DNA of 64,000 bases from Pontixanthobacter aquaemixtae (GTDB taxonomy: Bacteria; Pseudomonadota; Alphaproteobacteria; Sphingomonadales; Sphingomonadaceae): NCBI RefSeq assembly GCF_009827395.1, contig NZ_WTYX01000001.1:832001-896000 (forward strand). The letters are read 5' to 3'. The position numbers and the translations under genes are program-made. Below the pieces are notes generated by a model. That model was given only the letters and a program-made list of their open reading frames with translations. It had not been told where the DNA came from and did no database searches. Position 1 is the first letter of the stretch. Each line of letters opens with the position of its first letter. Below are positions 35,318 to 43,360 of this stretch, in pieces.

Positions 35318-36262
35318 CTATACCGAAATTGTCGCGGCAAAAGCGGCGGCATCGGTATTGCCGCCGGTAAGAGTAATCACGGTGTGCCCGTCAATCGCGG
35401 CTTTTCCCGCAAGCGCAGCGGCCAGCGCGGCTGCGCCACCCGGTTCGATCACCAATTGCAGCTTGGAAAAAGCAAAACGCTGCGCGGTGCGCACGTCTTC
35501 GTCGGTTACCGCGACGGCAGGCGAAGAGCGGCCCTGAAGAACAGCAAGATTTATGGGCGCGGTTGCGGGCGGTTGCAAAGCATCGCAGATTGTCGGCGGC
35601 GGATTGTCTGCGGCGCGAACAATTTTGCCTGCTTTGAGCGCTTGCCCGACCATATCCCAGCCGACCGGCTCGACCGGAATGATCTCTGCATCGGGGCATG
35701 CCAGCGATAGTCCTGCGGCCAAACCTCCGCCCCCGCAGCAGGCAATGATGCGCGACGGTTCACGTCCCAATTGCTGCGTGATTTCGATACCCGCGCTGCC
35801 TTGCCCTTCTATCACCCACGGATCGGCAAAGGCATGGACCAACACCGCACCACTTTTTGCAATTATCCCGGCTGCCACCGCATCGCGATCTTCGCCGGGC
35901 CGGTCATAGAGCACAATATCCGCGCCCAATCCGCGCGTTGCTTCCAGCTTCACCTGCGGGGCATCGCGCGGCATAACGATGGTCGCCTTGATTCCCAGCC
36001 GCCGGGCTGCCCATGCTACGCCCTGCGCATGGTTGCCGCTGGAAACGGCCACCACGCCGCGTGACTTTTCCTCGTCCGTCAGGTCGCTCAATCGGTGCCA
36101 TCCGCCGCGAATCTTGAACGCGCCGATCGGTTGCAGGCTTTCCGCTTTGACCCAGCAGCGGGCCTTGCCGATCTCGACCGGCAGAAGCGGGGTGGGCGGC
36201 AAAATCTCCGCTATCTTGGCCGCGGCGCGAATAACGCCCTCTCTCGTTGGCATATGAGTCAT
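35318..36262 (-). CDS. PLP-dependent threonine/serine dehydratase-like enzyme
   Basis: A 314-aa fold-type II PLP enzyme. It has Lys in AFKIRGGWHR, VAVSSGNHAQGVAWAARRLG, the phosphate-binding loop CCGGGGLAAG and the late TLTGGNTD. It lacks the C-terminal regulatory ACT domain of biosynthetic threonine deaminase, so it is a catabolic-type threonine/serine dehydratase or a racemase/lyase relative. The start is uncertain: MTHMPTREG at 36262 or 36253; no strong ribosome-binding site is visible. It is divergent from the carboxyspermidine dehydrogenase gene. Confidence 0.86.
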   Translation of the reverse strand: MTHMPTREGVIRAAAKIAEILPPTPLLPVEIGKARCWVKAESLQPIGAFKIRGGWHRLSDLTDEEKSRGVVAVSSGNHAQGVAWAARRLGIKATIVMPRDAPQVKLEATRGLGADIVLYDRPGEDRDAVAAGIIAKSGAVLVHAFADPWVIEGQGSAGIEITQQLGREPSRIIACCGGGGLAAGLSLACPDAEIIPVEPVGWDMVGQALKAGKIVRAADNPPPTICDALQPPATAPINLAVLQGRSSPAVAVTDEDVRTAQRFAFSKLQLVIEPGGAAALAAALAGKAAIDGHTVITLTGGNTDAAAFAATISV

Positions 36263-36360
36263 AATCGGGGGCTTTCGCGAAACATTCGACTTGCCTAATG
36301 CGTTCAGCAACAAGAGCCAACGCTGCATTTGCTACTGCAGCCCAGTTTTACGGAGTTACC

Positions 36361-37572
36361 ATGTCCACAGTCCTCGTAATCGGTGCCGGCGGCGTCAGCT
36401 CGGTCTGCGTCCACAAAATGGCGATGAACAGCGATATCTTCTCCGCCATCCATCTCGCCAGCCGTACCAAGGCAAAATGCGATGCAATTGCCGCATCGGT
36501 GAAAGATCGCACCGGACAAGATGTCGCGACTTACGAGATCGACGCGGAAGAAGTCCCCGCAATGGTCAATTTGATCCGCAAGGTTCAGCCATCGCTGGTG
36601 GTCAATCTGGCGCTTCCGTATCAGGATTTGCCGATCATGGATGCCTGTCTGGAAGCAGGCGTCGACTATCTCGACACCGCGAATTACGAACCGAAAGACG
36701 AAGCCAAGTTCGAATATAAATGGCAATGGGCCTATCATGACCGCTTCAAAGAGGCAGGGATCATGGCGCTGCTGGGATCAGGTTTCGATCCGGGCGTGAC
36801 CAGCGTTTTCACCATGTGGCTCAAGAAGCACAAGCTCAAAACCATCCGCCAGCTCGACATCCTCGATTGCAATGGCGGCGATCACGGGCAGGCCTTTGCC
36901 ACCAATTTCAATCCCGAAATCAACATTCGCGAGATTACCGCGAATGCGCGGCATTGGGAGAATGGCGAATTCGTGGAAACGCCCGCGCTCAGCACCAGCG
37001 TCGAATTCGACTTCGAAGCGGTCGGCCCGAAGAACATGTATATGATGTATCACGAAGAGCTGGAAAGCCTGTCCAAATTCGTTCCCGAGCTCGAACGCGC
37101 GCGGTTCTGGATGACTTTTGGCGATGAATACATCAAGCACCTGACCGTGCTGCAAAATGTCGGCATGACGGGCATCGAGCCGATCAAATATCAGGGCAAG
37201 GAAATCATCCCGCTGCAATTCCTGGCCGCCGTTCTGCCCAAACCTGAAACTTTGGGTGAAACCACCACCGGCAACACCAATATCGGCTGCATTGCGACCG
37301 GAGAGGCGCTGGATGGATCGGGCGAGAAGACGTTTTATATCAACAATATCTGCTCTCACGAGGCCGCCTATGAAGAAACCGGTAACCAGGGTGTCAGCTA
37401 TACCACCGGTGTCCCCGCGATGATCGGCAGCGCAATGATGCTGGGCGGGACATGGTCAGGGGACGGCGTGTTCAACATGGAAGAATTTGATCCGGACCCT
37501 TTTATGGACATGCTGAACAAGCATGGCCTGCCGTGGAGTGAGAAAGAGCTTGAAGGGCCGGTCGACTTCTAG
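36361..37572 (+). CDS. Saccharopine dehydrogenase-family enzyme, probable carboxynorspermidine/carboxyspermidine dehydrogenase
   Basis: A 403-aa Lys1-like oxidoreductase with the N-terminal Rossmann motif VLVIGAGGVSSVC and GSGFDPGVTSVF. Carboxy(nor)spermidine synthases belong to this group: they condense aspartate semialdehyde with putrescine or diaminopropane and reduce the Schiff base. The assignment rests on the family and on the nspC gene 1.5 kb downstream on the same strand and an ornithine-type decarboxylase beyond it. The ATG at 36361 has CGGAG six bases upstream. The gene stands alone in its unit. Confidence 0.9.
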   Translation: MSTVLVIGAGGVSSVCVHKMAMNSDIFSAIHLASRTKAKCDAIAASVKDRTGQDVATYEIDAEEVPAMVNLIRKVQPSLVVNLALPYQDLPIMDACLEAGVDYLDTANYEPKDEAKFEYKWQWAYHDRFKEAGIMALLGSGFDPGVTSVFTMWLKKHKLKTIRQLDILDCNGGDHGQAFATNFNPEINIREITANARHWENGEFVETPALSTSVEFDFEAVGPKNMYMMYHEELESLSKFVPELERARFWMTFGDEYIKHLTVLQNVGMTGIEPIKYQGKEIIPLQFLAAVLPKPETLGETTTGNTNIGCIATGEALDGSGEKTFYINNICSHEAAYEETGNQGVSYTTGVPAMIGSAMMLGGTWSGDGVFNMEEFDPDPFMDMLNKHGLPWSEKELEGPVDF

Positions 37573-37579
37573 GAGACAG

Positions 37580-38989
37580 CTACTTCGCGGGCTTCGTATA
37601 GACGACACCAAGCCGGAATATCGCCCACAGCACTCCCAGTGCCGCAGCGGCCACTATCGCCAGTCCGGTATCGGGTTGAAATAGCCCGATCGTTGGGAGC
37701 GATGCAGCGAAAATCTGCGGCACGAAAACGAGCAGAAACACCGCAGCCCCTATTGTGGTCAATAGCGGGAACCACAGGCTGAACAGCCCGGAGGCTCCCG
37801 ATTTTGCGCGCAATTGTGCGCGGTGCCGCCATGCCCATACCATGCTGACAAGGTAGAGCACCGGCAGAAGCGCCAAGCCGACAAACATGGCCTTTTGCCA
37901 GAACCGGCTGCCTTCGCCATTATAGTCCAGCCCGATCGCGCGCGCGGTGATGCCATTGCGCAATTCGATGGACTCTCCAAAGCCAATTCCGCTGCCGGCA
38001 TTGACCAACACCGCGGCGCCTTTCTGCTCCGCCGGAACCATCGTCAGCAGCGTTTCAAATCCGGGGCTAGCACCCGAATGGAAGACGGTTCCGTCATCCG
38101 GGTCGAGAAACCAACCAAAGCCGTAATTGGGCGAGATATCGCTGGCCGGGCTCATCATTGCGGCCTTGCCCTCGGCGCTGAGGATATCGTCTTCGCCGTT
38201 CATCATGGTCTGCATATACAGCGCCAGATCGCTGGCGCTGGCGACTATGCCGCCTTGCGGAGCGGTGGCGAGATGCGTGCTGTTTCTTGCCAACGGGCGC
38301 TTGCTGCCGAACCACGGGCGGTGGCCGGTTGCCATTTCCGCGTGATCCTTCCCGTCGGAAACGAAGCTGTTGCGCATCCCGACCGGCTCCAGAATATTGC
38401 CGGTAATATAGCCAATGAAGCTCTGTCCGCTGACGACTTCGATCAGACGGCCGAGGATCTTGTAGTTCTGGTTGGAATATTCCCAGCGGGTTCCGGGCGC
38501 ATAGGCAGGCGTTAGTGTGGCAATCGCGGCGGCTTGCTGCGCAAACACTTCGCCGCCTTGCGATCCCTCCGTGTGCGAGACATTGCCCTGATAGGTGGAG
38601 AATCCGCTGGTGTGGCTGAGCAGCTGGCGGATTGTGATTGTGCCGGCGGGTTGGCCGGAAAATTCGGCAAGATATTGCGATATCTCAGCATCCAGATCGA
38701 TCTTGCCCGCTTCGACCAGTTGCATCACGGCGAGCGCGGTGAAGCTCTTCGAGATCGAACCTGTTATGAAGGGAGTGTCGGGCGTGATAGCCGCTTCGCC
38801 GCCAGCCCTTTTTACCCCGCGTGCACCGGCTTTTTTGTCCGCGCCGGCTTGCACAACAGCATAGGCAAGGCCGGGCGTGCCGGAGGCAGGCATTTCGCGG
38901 TCGATGAAACTTTCGATTGTGCCTCTGGGAACGTTGGCTTGCACCGCAAAGGCGAAAACCAGTCCAATCACAGCCAGAATTCCTCGCAC
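37580..38989 (-). CDS. Serine beta-lactamase-like hydrolase with C-terminal membrane helices
   Basis: A 469-aa class C beta-lactamase/DD-peptidase-family hydrolase. Signal peptide 1-18, then SxxK as Ser78-Ile-Ser-Lys81 (SISKS), the YSN motif in WEYSNQNY near 173 and a HSG motif near 307 in place of the KTG. Beyond about residue 360 there are four hydrophobic helices (AMFVGLALLPVLYLVSMVW ... GLAIVAAAALGVLWAIF). Such C-terminally anchored proteins are usually peptidases or esterases of unknown substrate, and true beta-lactam resistance is doubtful. It is inserted between polyamine genes on the opposite strand. Confidence 0.88.
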   Translation of the reverse strand: MRGILAVIGLVFAFAVQANVPRGTIESFIDREMPASGTPGLAYAVVQAGADKKAGARGVKRAGGEAAITPDTPFITGSISKSFTALAVMQLVEAGKIDLDAEISQYLAEFSGQPAGTITIRQLLSHTSGFSTYQGNVSHTEGSQGGEVFAQQAAAIATLTPAYAPGTRWEYSNQNYKILGRLIEVVSGQSFIGYITGNILEPVGMRNSFVSDGKDHAEMATGHRPWFGSKRPLARNSTHLATAPQGGIVASASDLALYMQTMMNGEDDILSAEGKAAMMSPASDISPNYGFGWFLDPDDGTVFHSGASPGFETLLTMVPAEQKGAAVLVNAGSGIGFGESIELRNGITARAIGLDYNGEGSRFWQKAMFVGLALLPVLYLVSMVWAWRHRAQLRAKSGASGLFSLWFPLLTTIGAAVFLLVFVPQIFAASLPTIGLFQPDTGLAIVAAAALGVLWAIFRLGVVYTKPAK

Positions 38990-39097
38990 CCTATTCCCCC
39001 TTCAATTCACTGCATGCAGACCTAGCAGCGCAGAGTTTTTTGCCAAGCAGGCGCGCCTTTCCGATGACTTGGTTCGCGAATGGGCTAAAGGGGCCGG

Positions 39098-40282
39098 ATG
39101 ACTATGGAAACCAAAGCTGGCGATCCAGGCGCCTTCGCCCAGTTCGATCTCAACCGCGTCGACAGCCCCGCTTTCGTCGTGGATGCGGCGAAGCTGCGCG
39201 CCAATTTGCAAGTGCTTGCGGACATTCGCGATGCTGCCGACATAAAAGTGCTGGGCGCGCTCAAGGCGTTCTCCATGTGGTCGGTCGCGCCGATCATGGG
39301 CGATTATCTTGACGGGGTGTGCACATCCGGCCTGTGGGAAGCACGGCTGGCCAGCGAGTTTTATGACGGCGAAATCTCGACCTATTCGGCGGCGTTCAAG
39401 CCTGATGAATTGGAGGAAGTGTGCCGCCTGTCCGACCACGTTATTTTCAACACGCCTATGCAGATGGAGCGCGCGGCGCTGATTTTGGAGCAAGCCAAAG
39501 CGATGGGCGGGGGCGTTGAAGTCGGATTGCGCATCAATCCGATGCACGCAGAGGGCGAAGTGCCCAAATATGATCCCTCTGCGCCGTATTCGCGTCTGGG
39601 GTTTCCGGTCGATCAGCTGGAAGACGAACATGTCGAACCGCTCGACGGGCTGCATTTTCACAATCTGTGCGAACAGGGCCTGGAGCCGCTGATCAACACC
39701 TGGGATGCGTTGAAAGAGCATATCGAACCCTATTTCGGCCATTTCAAATGGATCAATCTGGGCGGCGGGCACCATATCACGCGTGCTGACTATGACCGCG
39801 AAGGATTGGTCGAGTTTCTGCTTGAAGTGAAAGAGGAAACGGGCGCGGAGATCTATCTCGAGCCGGGAGAGGCGATTGCGCTTGATGCGGGAATTCTGAC
39901 TGGCACCATTCTCGACAGTCACTGGAACGGTATGCCGCTGGCGATCACCGATATCTCCGCCACCTGTCACATGCCCGATGTGATCGAAGCACCCTATCGT
40001 CCGGCGATGCTGGGTGAGGAAGAGGACGGGGCGGGGGACCCGGTGCGTCTTGGCGGTCCATCATGCCTCGCAGGGGATGTAATCGGCGATTACCAGCTGC
40101 CGGTACCGTGCGAGCCGGGACAGAGGATCGCGTTCCTCGATCAGGCGCATTATTCGATGGTGAAGACCAACACGTTTAACGGGGTCCAGCTGCCGTCAAT
40201 CTGGTTGTGGGACAGCGAGAGCGACCAGATCGAACAGATCAAAAGCTTTGGCTATCAGGATTTCCGGAACCGGCTGAGCTAA
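39098..40282 (+). CDS. nspC: Carboxynorspermidine/carboxyspermidine decarboxylase
   Basis: A 394-aa PLP enzyme of the alanine-racemase-like fold III decarboxylases. It has Lys in VLGALKAFSMW, CTSGLWEARLA, the phosphate-binding GGGHHITRADYD and EPGEAIALDAG. It decarboxylates carboxyspermidine to spermidine. Its partner dehydrogenase is at 36361, and a putrescine-forming decarboxylase is at 41977. The 3' end overlaps the stop of the convergent DUF3137 gene by 4 bp. Confidence 0.94.
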   Translation: MTMETKAGDPGAFAQFDLNRVDSPAFVVDAAKLRANLQVLADIRDAADIKVLGALKAFSMWSVAPIMGDYLDGVCTSGLWEARLASEFYDGEISTYSAAFKPDELEEVCRLSDHVIFNTPMQMERAALILEQAKAMGGGVEVGLRINPMHAEGEVPKYDPSAPYSRLGFPVDQLEDEHVEPLDGLHFHNLCEQGLEPLINTWDALKEHIEPYFGHFKWINLGGGHHITRADYDREGLVEFLLEVKEETGAEIYLEPGEAIALDAGILTGTILDSHWNGMPLAITDISATCHMPDVIEAPYRPAMLGEEEDGAGDPVRLGGPSCLAGDVIGDYQLPVPCEPGQRIAFLDQAHYSMVKTNTFNGVQLPSIWLWDSESDQIEQIKSFGYQDFRNRLS

Positions 40283-41226
40283 TTCGCGCGCTTGTTGAAG
40301 CTGATCGCCAGATCGGCGAGCATTTTGAACTGGCCGACGGATTCCTGGATCTTGTGTCGATCATCTTCGGCATTGATCGATCCACTTTCAAACAGATTGC
40401 CGCTATCGACCGCGATCACCACGCTGCCGCCGATAAACAGGCTGCGGATATTGTCGCCGTGGAACGCCTGTTCGATGCCAATAAGCCGTTCGACATAGAG
40501 CGGATCAATCAGATAGCGCGCCTCGGTCTGGTCATCGGAATAGACCACAAAGCGGTCTTCGAATTCCGGATGAACCAGATCGACTATGCCCAGTTCATGG
40601 CCATCGAATTTGACGCTGTCCTTTTGCCCGCCAAGGCCAAACCAGCTTTTGTGCTTCTTGGCCCGCTGGAGCAGCGTGGTTCCGTGAAATCTCTTTCCGT
40701 ATCCCATCGCAATGATCGCACCGCGAAAAACGGTCACCCAGCGGCGGTTTTTGCCTGATCCCCGCCGTACCTCGAGATGCGCTTCGAACAGGGTGAAATC
40801 ATGCCCCGCGACCGACCCGCTCCACCGGTCTTCAAACGTGCTGCGGGTGAAATGGGGGACCAGCTGGTACTGCTTGCAATGTTCAAACTCCGCGCCGGGT
40901 TCGAAATCATGTTCATAGGTCAGATCCAGAGCCCCGGCGATGGCATCATTAATGCCGATCTTGGCTTCCTTTTTCGCCGCCGCGGTCGGCATATAGCCCC
41001 ATGCCGCGCCTGCCGCGATCGCGCCCATGCCGAGGAAGATTTTCAGGTCGGTGCCGACCGGGATAAGCAGAAACAGGAAAGGGAGGATAATAACCGCCGC
41101 CAGCGCGACTTTGAAATACCGCCCCTTGGTCTTTTCCTTCGCTGCTTCGCGGACAAGTTCATGCTCGGCCAACCACGTGCCCAGCGGCCCGGCAAGCAGG
41201 CGATCAACATTGGGGGCTTCGATCAT
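40279..41226 (-). CDS. DUF3137-family membrane protein
   Basis: A 315-aa protein with two adjacent hydrophobic helices at about 41-60 and 64-80 and a long cytoplasmic soluble domain (SGSVAGHDFTLFEAHLEVRRG, VVYSDDQTEARYLIDP). This matches the DUF3137 family, whose genes often sit next to lemA, as here: lemA is divergent, 67 bp away. Function unknown. Confidence 0.86.
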   Translation of the reverse strand: MIEAPNVDRLLAGPLGTWLAEHELVREAAKEKTKGRYFKVALAAVIILPFLFLLIPVGTDLKIFLGMGAIAAGAAWGYMPTAAAKKEAKIGINDAIAGALDLTYEHDFEPGAEFEHCKQYQLVPHFTRSTFEDRWSGSVAGHDFTLFEAHLEVRRGSGKNRRWVTVFRGAIIAMGYGKRFHGTTLLQRAKKHKSWFGLGGQKDSVKFDGHELGIVDLVHPEFEDRFVVYSDDQTEARYLIDPLYVERLIGIEQAFHGDNIRSLFIGGSVVIAVDSGNLFESGSINAEDDRHKIQESVGQFKMLADLAISFNKRAN

Positions 41227-41293
41227 ACGATTGGACCTTAATTAACTACCCCACTCTATGTATAGAGGGGCAAAGCAAGCAAGGAATTAAGCC

Positions 41294-41848
41294 GTGGTAA
41301 CTTTCATCATTGTCGCTGTAATTGTCGTCATTCTGCTGGTTTTGGTTATCGGCATTTACAACCGACTGGTCAGTCTGCGGCAGAATGTACATCAGGGCGT
41401 GGCCGACATTGATGCGCAATTGCGCCAGCGGCATGATTTGATCCCCAATCTGGTAAACACCGTGCAAGGCTATGCCACGCACGAGACAGACACGCTGGAA
41501 TCGGTGATCGCCGCCCGCAATCAAGCAGCCAGCGGGCCTGTTTCCTCAAACGATGAAGCCGCATTGCGGGTCGCGCTGGACAAGCTGCTCGCTCTGGGTG
41601 AAGCCTATCCCGATCTCAAGGCCAGCGCCAATTTCCAGGAATTGCAGCGCGAACTGGCCGATGTTGAAGACAAGCTTGCCGCCGCGCGCCGCGCGCTCAA
41701 TGCGGCAGTTTCACGGTACAATACCGGGCGCGAAAGCTTCCCAGCGGTCTTGTTCGCCGCGTCTCTGGGTTTCCAGGAAGCGGACTTCCATCGTCTCGAT
41801 GACAGCGAGAAGGGCGTTGTCGATCAGGTGCCCGAAGTGGCTTTCTGA
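41294..41848 (+). CDS. LemA-family protein
   Basis: A 184-aa protein with an N-terminal membrane helix (TFIIVAVIVVILLVLVIGIYN) and the LemA signature RLVSLRQNVHQGVADIDAQLRQRHDLIPNLV followed by helical coils (YNTGRESFP). LemA proteins are membrane-associated and of unclear role. It begins with GTG after AAGGA. It forms a divergent pair with the DUF3137 gene. Confidence 0.92.
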   Translation: MVTFIIVAVIVVILLVLVIGIYNRLVSLRQNVHQGVADIDAQLRQRHDLIPNLVNTVQGYATHETDTLESVIAARNQAASGPVSSNDEAALRVALDKLLALGEAYPDLKASANFQELQRELADVEDKLAAARRALNAAVSRYNTGRESFPAVLFAASLGFQEADFHRLDDSEKGVVDQVPEVAF

Positions 41849-41976
41849 AGATAGCCAAGATGCGGTTTTTTCTTGCGAATTGAGAGGCACAAATTATAGG
41901 GCCGCGTCAATGCTCCAAGGGATCTGAACCGTAAGGCAGTTTCGATCTTCAACTTCCACACAGGGAGGCCCTTGAT

Positions 41977-43182
41977 ATGCATATATACCCGGACGCTTCC
42001 GCTGTGGTCCGCGATCTGTCCCCCGACGAACCGGTCATCCTCAACCGCCCGCAAGCCGCCGCGCGCGCTGCGCGGTTCTTTGTCGAGAATTTTCCCGGAA
42101 AATCGCTCTATGCGGTGAAGGCCAATCCATCGCCTGCCTTGCTGCGTATTCTGTTCGACAACGGCATTACCCATTTTGACGTTGCGTCGATTGCAGAAGT
42201 GCGTCTGGCGCGCGAAGCCGTTCCAGAGGCGACGCTGTGCTTCATGCATCCGGTGAAAACCTCTCGCGCCATTCGCGAAGCTTATCACCAGCACGGCGTG
42301 AAGACCTTCAGCCTCGACACGGTGGAAGAGCTGGAGAAGATTGTTGCTGCATGCAGCGACGATCAAGGCAATCCGGCAACCGATTTGCGGCTGCTGGTGC
42401 GTTTGCGCGTGTCGAGCGAATATGCGGAACTGTCGCTCGCGTCGAAATTCGGCATCGATCTCGCCGATGCGGGGGATCTGTTGCAGATAACCCGCCAACA
42501 TTGTGACTGGCTGGGTGTGTGTTTCCATGTCGGCAGCCAGGCAATGTCTCCCTTTGCCTATGTGCAAGCACTCGAACGCGTTCGTGCAGCGATCGCCGAT
42601 GCCAGCGTGGTGATCGACATGATCGATGTCGGCGGAGGTTTCCCCAGCATCTATCCCGAAATGGAGCCACCCCCGCTGGAAGACTATTTCGCCGTCATCC
42701 ACCGCCATTTCGAAGCGCTGCCGATTGCGTATAACGCAGAGCTTTGGTGCGAACCGGGCCGGGCGCTCGCCGCGGAATACTCCTCGTTGATCGTGCGCGT
42801 CGAAAAGCGGCGCGGCGACGAGCTGTATATCAATGATGGCGCCTATGGCGCGCTCTATGATGCGGCGCATGTCGGCTGGCGTTTCCCGGTGGTCGCGCTC
42901 GAAGATGATCTGCGCGATCCGGTTGAAGAGTTTGCCTTCTTCGGGCCGACTTGTGACGATGCCGACTTTATGCAGGGGCCGTTCCTTCTGCCCGGCGACA
43001 TCAAGGCCGATGATTATATCGAGATCGGGATGCTGGGCGCATATGGCGCGGCGATGAAAACCGGTTTCAACGGTTTCGGCGATGCGCAGCAAGTGGACGT
43101 GGCGGACGAGCCGATGGCGAGCCAGTTCCGCGGCGACCGCAAGGATCCGCGTGAAAGCGATAATGTGGTGAACCTGCGCTAA
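41977..43182 (+). CDS. Ornithine/lysine decarboxylase, fold III (eukaryotic ODC-like)
   Basis: A 401-aa PLP decarboxylase of the eukaryotic-ODC-like type. It has the cofactor Lys in YAVKANPSP, FHVGSQ, DVGGGFPS, CEPGRALAAE and the substrate-side Cys in FFGPTCDDAD. It forms putrescine from ornithine (lysine is possible too). With the genes at 36361 and 39098 it completes a path ornithine to putrescine to carboxyspermidine to spermidine. All three read plus but are spaced by unrelated genes. A small hairpin (TGGCCG/CGGCCA, 43190-43204) just after the stop could help end transcription. Confidence 0.94.
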   Translation: MHIYPDASAVVRDLSPDEPVILNRPQAAARAARFFVENFPGKSLYAVKANPSPALLRILFDNGITHFDVASIAEVRLAREAVPEATLCFMHPVKTSRAIREAYHQHGVKTFSLDTVEELEKIVAACSDDQGNPATDLRLLVRLRVSSEYAELSLASKFGIDLADAGDLLQITRQHCDWLGVCFHVGSQAMSPFAYVQALERVRAAIADASVVIDMIDVGGGFPSIYPEMEPPPLEDYFAVIHRHFEALPIAYNAELWCEPGRALAAEYSSLIVRVEKRRGDELYINDGAYGALYDAAHVGWRFPVVALEDDLRDPVEEFAFFGPTCDDADFMQGPFLLPGDIKADDYIEIGMLGAYGAAMKTGFNGFGDAQQVDVADEPMASQFRGDRKDPRESDNVVNLR

Positions 43183-43278
43183 TTGCGTCTGGCCGTTCCG
43201 GCCATAATCCCGACAATTACAACTCTTTCCGGAGCGAACAACAAGCGGTCCGGTTTTGTCCGTTAGTGGCGCCACCGC

Positions 43279-43307
43279 TTGCCAAATTGGAAGAACTGTG
43301 CGTAATT
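43279..43307 (+). promoter_or_regulatory. Candidate promoter for the TonB-dependent receptor gene
   Basis: TTGCCA at 43279-43284 and GTAATT at 43302-43307 are 17 bases apart, upstream of the receptor start at 43361, whose ribosome-binding site is GGGAGAGAG. Read by eye only. Confidence 0.3.
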
Positions 43308-43360
43308 CCCGCGCTAAGCGAGTCTACACAAAAGTTGACCGTGAAAATGGGAGAGAGATT

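Noticed and set aside
41824-43275. 483-codon frame antisense to the ornithine decarboxylase
   Set aside because: The sense strand carries the full PLP-enzyme motif set.
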